From contig JAFASD010000106.1 in the NCBI GenBank assembly GCA_019244945.1, positions 1-5,431 of the forward strand: a stretch of 5,431 nt of DNA, given 5' to 3'. Position numbers and translations under genes: made by a program. This stretch comes from Acidobacteriaceae bacterium (lineage in GTDB: Bacteria > Acidobacteriota > Terriglobia > Bryobacterales > Bryobacteraceae). Under the pieces are notes generated by a model. The model had not been told where the DNA came from, did not search any database, and worked only from the letters and a program-made list of their open reading frames with translations. Below, piece by piece: positions 4,595 to 5,431 of the stretch. Position 1 is the stretch's first letter; each line of letters begins with the position of its first letter.

Positions 4595-4752
4595 TCAAGC
4601 CAGCGCAGCACCTCGCGCGCGAAAGTGAAGAGCCCGGCGGGTTGCTCAGCCGACGTTAACGAACGCGCCCGGCAAGCCATCGCATGTTCGACCGCGCTCT
4701 CAGCCGAGATAGCATCAGTACACCACGGGCAAACTGGCCTGCTCGCTTCCAT
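4582..4752 (-). CDS. 56-aa CCHC zinc-finger protein coupled to the recombinase
   Basis: ATG 4752 shares one base with the recombinase TGA (TGATG), a strong sign of translational coupling and the reason for this start; a longer in-frame version reaching into the recombinase gene is an overlap artefact. C8-P-W-C11, H23 and C27 form a Cx2Cx11Hx3C zinc-knuckle or finger. The C-terminal part, residues 36-55 (EQPAGLFTFAREVLRWLDTN), is shared with the next gene. Coupling implies a role linked to the recombinase, for example an accessory DNA-binding or regulatory subunit, but that is inference. An HTH segment lies immediately downstream in the -1 frame, so the natural protein might be longer than 56 residues. 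Confidence 0.65.
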   Translation of the reverse strand: MEASRPVCPWCTDAISAESAVEHAMACRARSLTSAEQPAGLFTFAREVLRWLDTNA

Positions 4753-5351
4753 CACGCCGCCTCGCGCAACACCGCGTATATCGTTTTGCGCGCCATGCCG
4801 ACCGCCCGCGCGATGTGCGCAATCTTCCAACCCGCCGCCTTGTGCTCGAGGATGGCGCGGCGCTTGTCATCTGGTATGCGGCTGGCCTTAGTGCCGACCT
4901 TGCGCCCGAACCTGACGCCGCGGGTTTTCGCGGCGGCAATGCCCGCCATCTGCCGCTCGCTGCGCACTTCGGTTTCATACTGGGCAACCGAGCTGAGCAC
5001 GTGAGCCATCAACCGCCCCGCTGGCGTCGAGAGTTCCAAGCCATCGCGCAGCGAGACGAGGTTGACCTTGCGCTCGTTTAAATCGACGAACAGCGCGGTC
5101 AATCCTTTCGCCGTGCGGCCGAGACGGTCGAGGCGCCAGACCACCAGCGTTGAAACATTGCCGGCTGCAATCTGCTCTTCGAGCTTGCGGAAGCCGGGCC
5201 GTTCCATCGACTTGCCAGTGAATTTGTCGCAATACCAAACCACCGGCTCAGTCTGGCCGGCTGCCCACTTCCGCAGGTCCGCCTCTTGGCTGGCGATGTC
5301 CTGAGTCTTGCTGGAAACGCGCAGGTAAACCGCAATGTGCCGAGTGCTCAT
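4752..5351 (-). CDS. Serine recombinase (resolvase/invertase family)
   Basis: 199 residues from ATG 5351. The catalytic N-terminal domain has Y9-x-R11-V-S13 (YLRVSSKTQD), with S13 the nucleophile by alignment to gamma-delta resolvase S10. WRLDRLGR (72-79) follows, with the conserved D75, R76 and R79. The long E-helix region includes YETEVRSERQMAGIAAAK (125-142), then GRKVG. The C-terminal HTH is HIARAVGMARKTIYAVLR (179-196). The length equals typical small resolvases and invertases, and all key residues are present, so it should be active in site-specific recombination such as cointegrate resolution, inversion or multimer resolution. A GTG at 5369 would add six residues; I prefer the ATG because the GTG lies inside a probable -10/operator. 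It is the first gene of a coupled minus-strand operon and diverges from a gene at 5398. Confidence 0.92.
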   Translation of the reverse strand: MSTRHIAVYLRVSSKTQDIASQEADLRKWAAGQTEPVVWYCDKFTGKSMERPGFRKLEEQIAAGNVSTLVVWRLDRLGRTAKGLTALFVDLNERKVNLVSLRDGLELSTPAGRLMAHVLSSVAQYETEVRSERQMAGIAAAKTRGVRFGRKVGTKASRIPDDKRRAILEHKAAGWKIAHIARAVGMARKTIYAVLREAA

Positions 5352-5356
5352 GTTCC

Positions 5357-5390
5357 CGTTAGAGTACACTCTACCGGTAACGTTGACAAG
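5357..5390. promoter_or_regulatory. Divergent control region: recombinase promoter with a dyad, possible res-like subsite
   Basis: TAGAGT-AC-ACTCTA (5360-5373) is a 6-bp dyad around a central AC; a wider CGTTA (5357-5361) / TAACG (5378-5382) pair flanks it. Reading on the minus strand, TTGTCA (5390-5385), a 17-nt gap (ACGTTACCGGTAGAGTG) and TACTCT (5366-5361) form a plausible promoter that starts transcription close to the ATG at 5351, so the message may be nearly leaderless. A dyad on the -10 suits autorepression. A 2-bp asymmetric centre also fits a serine-recombinase crossover site, but that is inference. Confidence 0.45.
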
Positions 5391-5397
5391 GTGGCGT

Positions 5398-5431
5398 ATG
5401 GGCGAAAAACCTAAGCGTTTGCGAGGCGAAA
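5398..5431 (+). CDS. 5' end of a divergent gene, product unknown
   Basis: ATG 5398 opens a frame that continues past the window (MGEKPKRLRGE..., 11 codons seen). A good ribosome-binding sequence, AAGGTGG at 5388-5394, precedes it. The visible N-terminus is short and basic, not enough to identify a family. It is divergent from the recombinase with 46 bp between the starts, so both probably share the control region in that gap. Confidence 0.55.
   Translation, partial: MGEKPKRLRGE

Noticed and set aside
8..5381. Ten-base repeat TACCGGTAAC at 8-17 and 5372-5381, possible att or element ends
   Set aside because: Several ten-base matches are expected by chance in 5.4 kb; the left copy is ordinary codons of the GGDEF-type gene and the flanks differ.

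Overview
The window is about 5.4 kb of moderately GC-rich bacterial DNA, probably from a proteobacterium. This rests on a cleavable signal peptide, a two-pass membrane protein that appears to begin a GGDEF domain, and a plasmid-type ParA/ribbon-helix-helix pair; nothing seen fixes a genus. It reads as a chromosomal-looking left end next to a plasmid- or island-like accessory block.

Region 1 (1-1370, minus strand): a secreted right-handed beta-helix protein (381-1370) followed 66 bp downstream by the 5' part of a two-TM, coiled-coil protein that reaches a TGIP motif like the start of a GGDEF domain exactly at the window edge (1-314). A perfect 10-bp inverted repeat (1401-1432) lies in the probable leader of the beta-helix gene.

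Region 2 (1371-1700): intergenic. Near its right end are three TTGCTT hexamers at 17-18 bp spacing, just before parA; they may be an operator or centromere-like site.

Region 3 (1701-3738, plus strand): a ParA-type ATPase, a 72-aa ribbon-helix-helix protein 8 nt downstream, and 35 nt later a 369-aa protein made of a Trp-rich N-terminal repeat, about 16 pentapeptide repeats and a C-terminal TIR domain with the Glu expected of NAD+-cleaving TIRs. The first two are the usual pieces of a compact partition module. The third resembles a defence or signalling effector and may share the transcript. A perfect 7-bp inverted repeat covers the proposed TTG start of the TIR gene.

Region 4 (3739-4100): 362 bp without a convincing gene. 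It has a C-rich tract (G-rich on the minus strand), two tandem GC hairpins, and two tiny opposing reading frames, a 20-aa hydrophobic one (+) and a 25-aa basic one (-).

Region 5 (4101-5369, minus strand): an intact serine recombinase of the resolvase/invertase class, then very small, tightly coupled genes. These are a 56-aa CCHC zinc-finger protein (TGATG overlap with the recombinase), a second 56-aa protein whose residues 36-55 match the first without gaps, and a 77-aa Cys-rich zinc-ribbon protein (GTGA overlap). An orphan recombinase-like helix-turn-helix segment with no start codon lies between the two 56-aa genes. A divergent plus-strand gene starts at 5398 and leaves the window. Between the divergent starts is a 6-bp dyad with a central AC, suitable as an operator or recombination subsite.

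The most novel-looking part is the chain of tiny genes behind the recombinase. The most functionally suggestive gene is the TIR/pentapeptide protein next to the partition pair.
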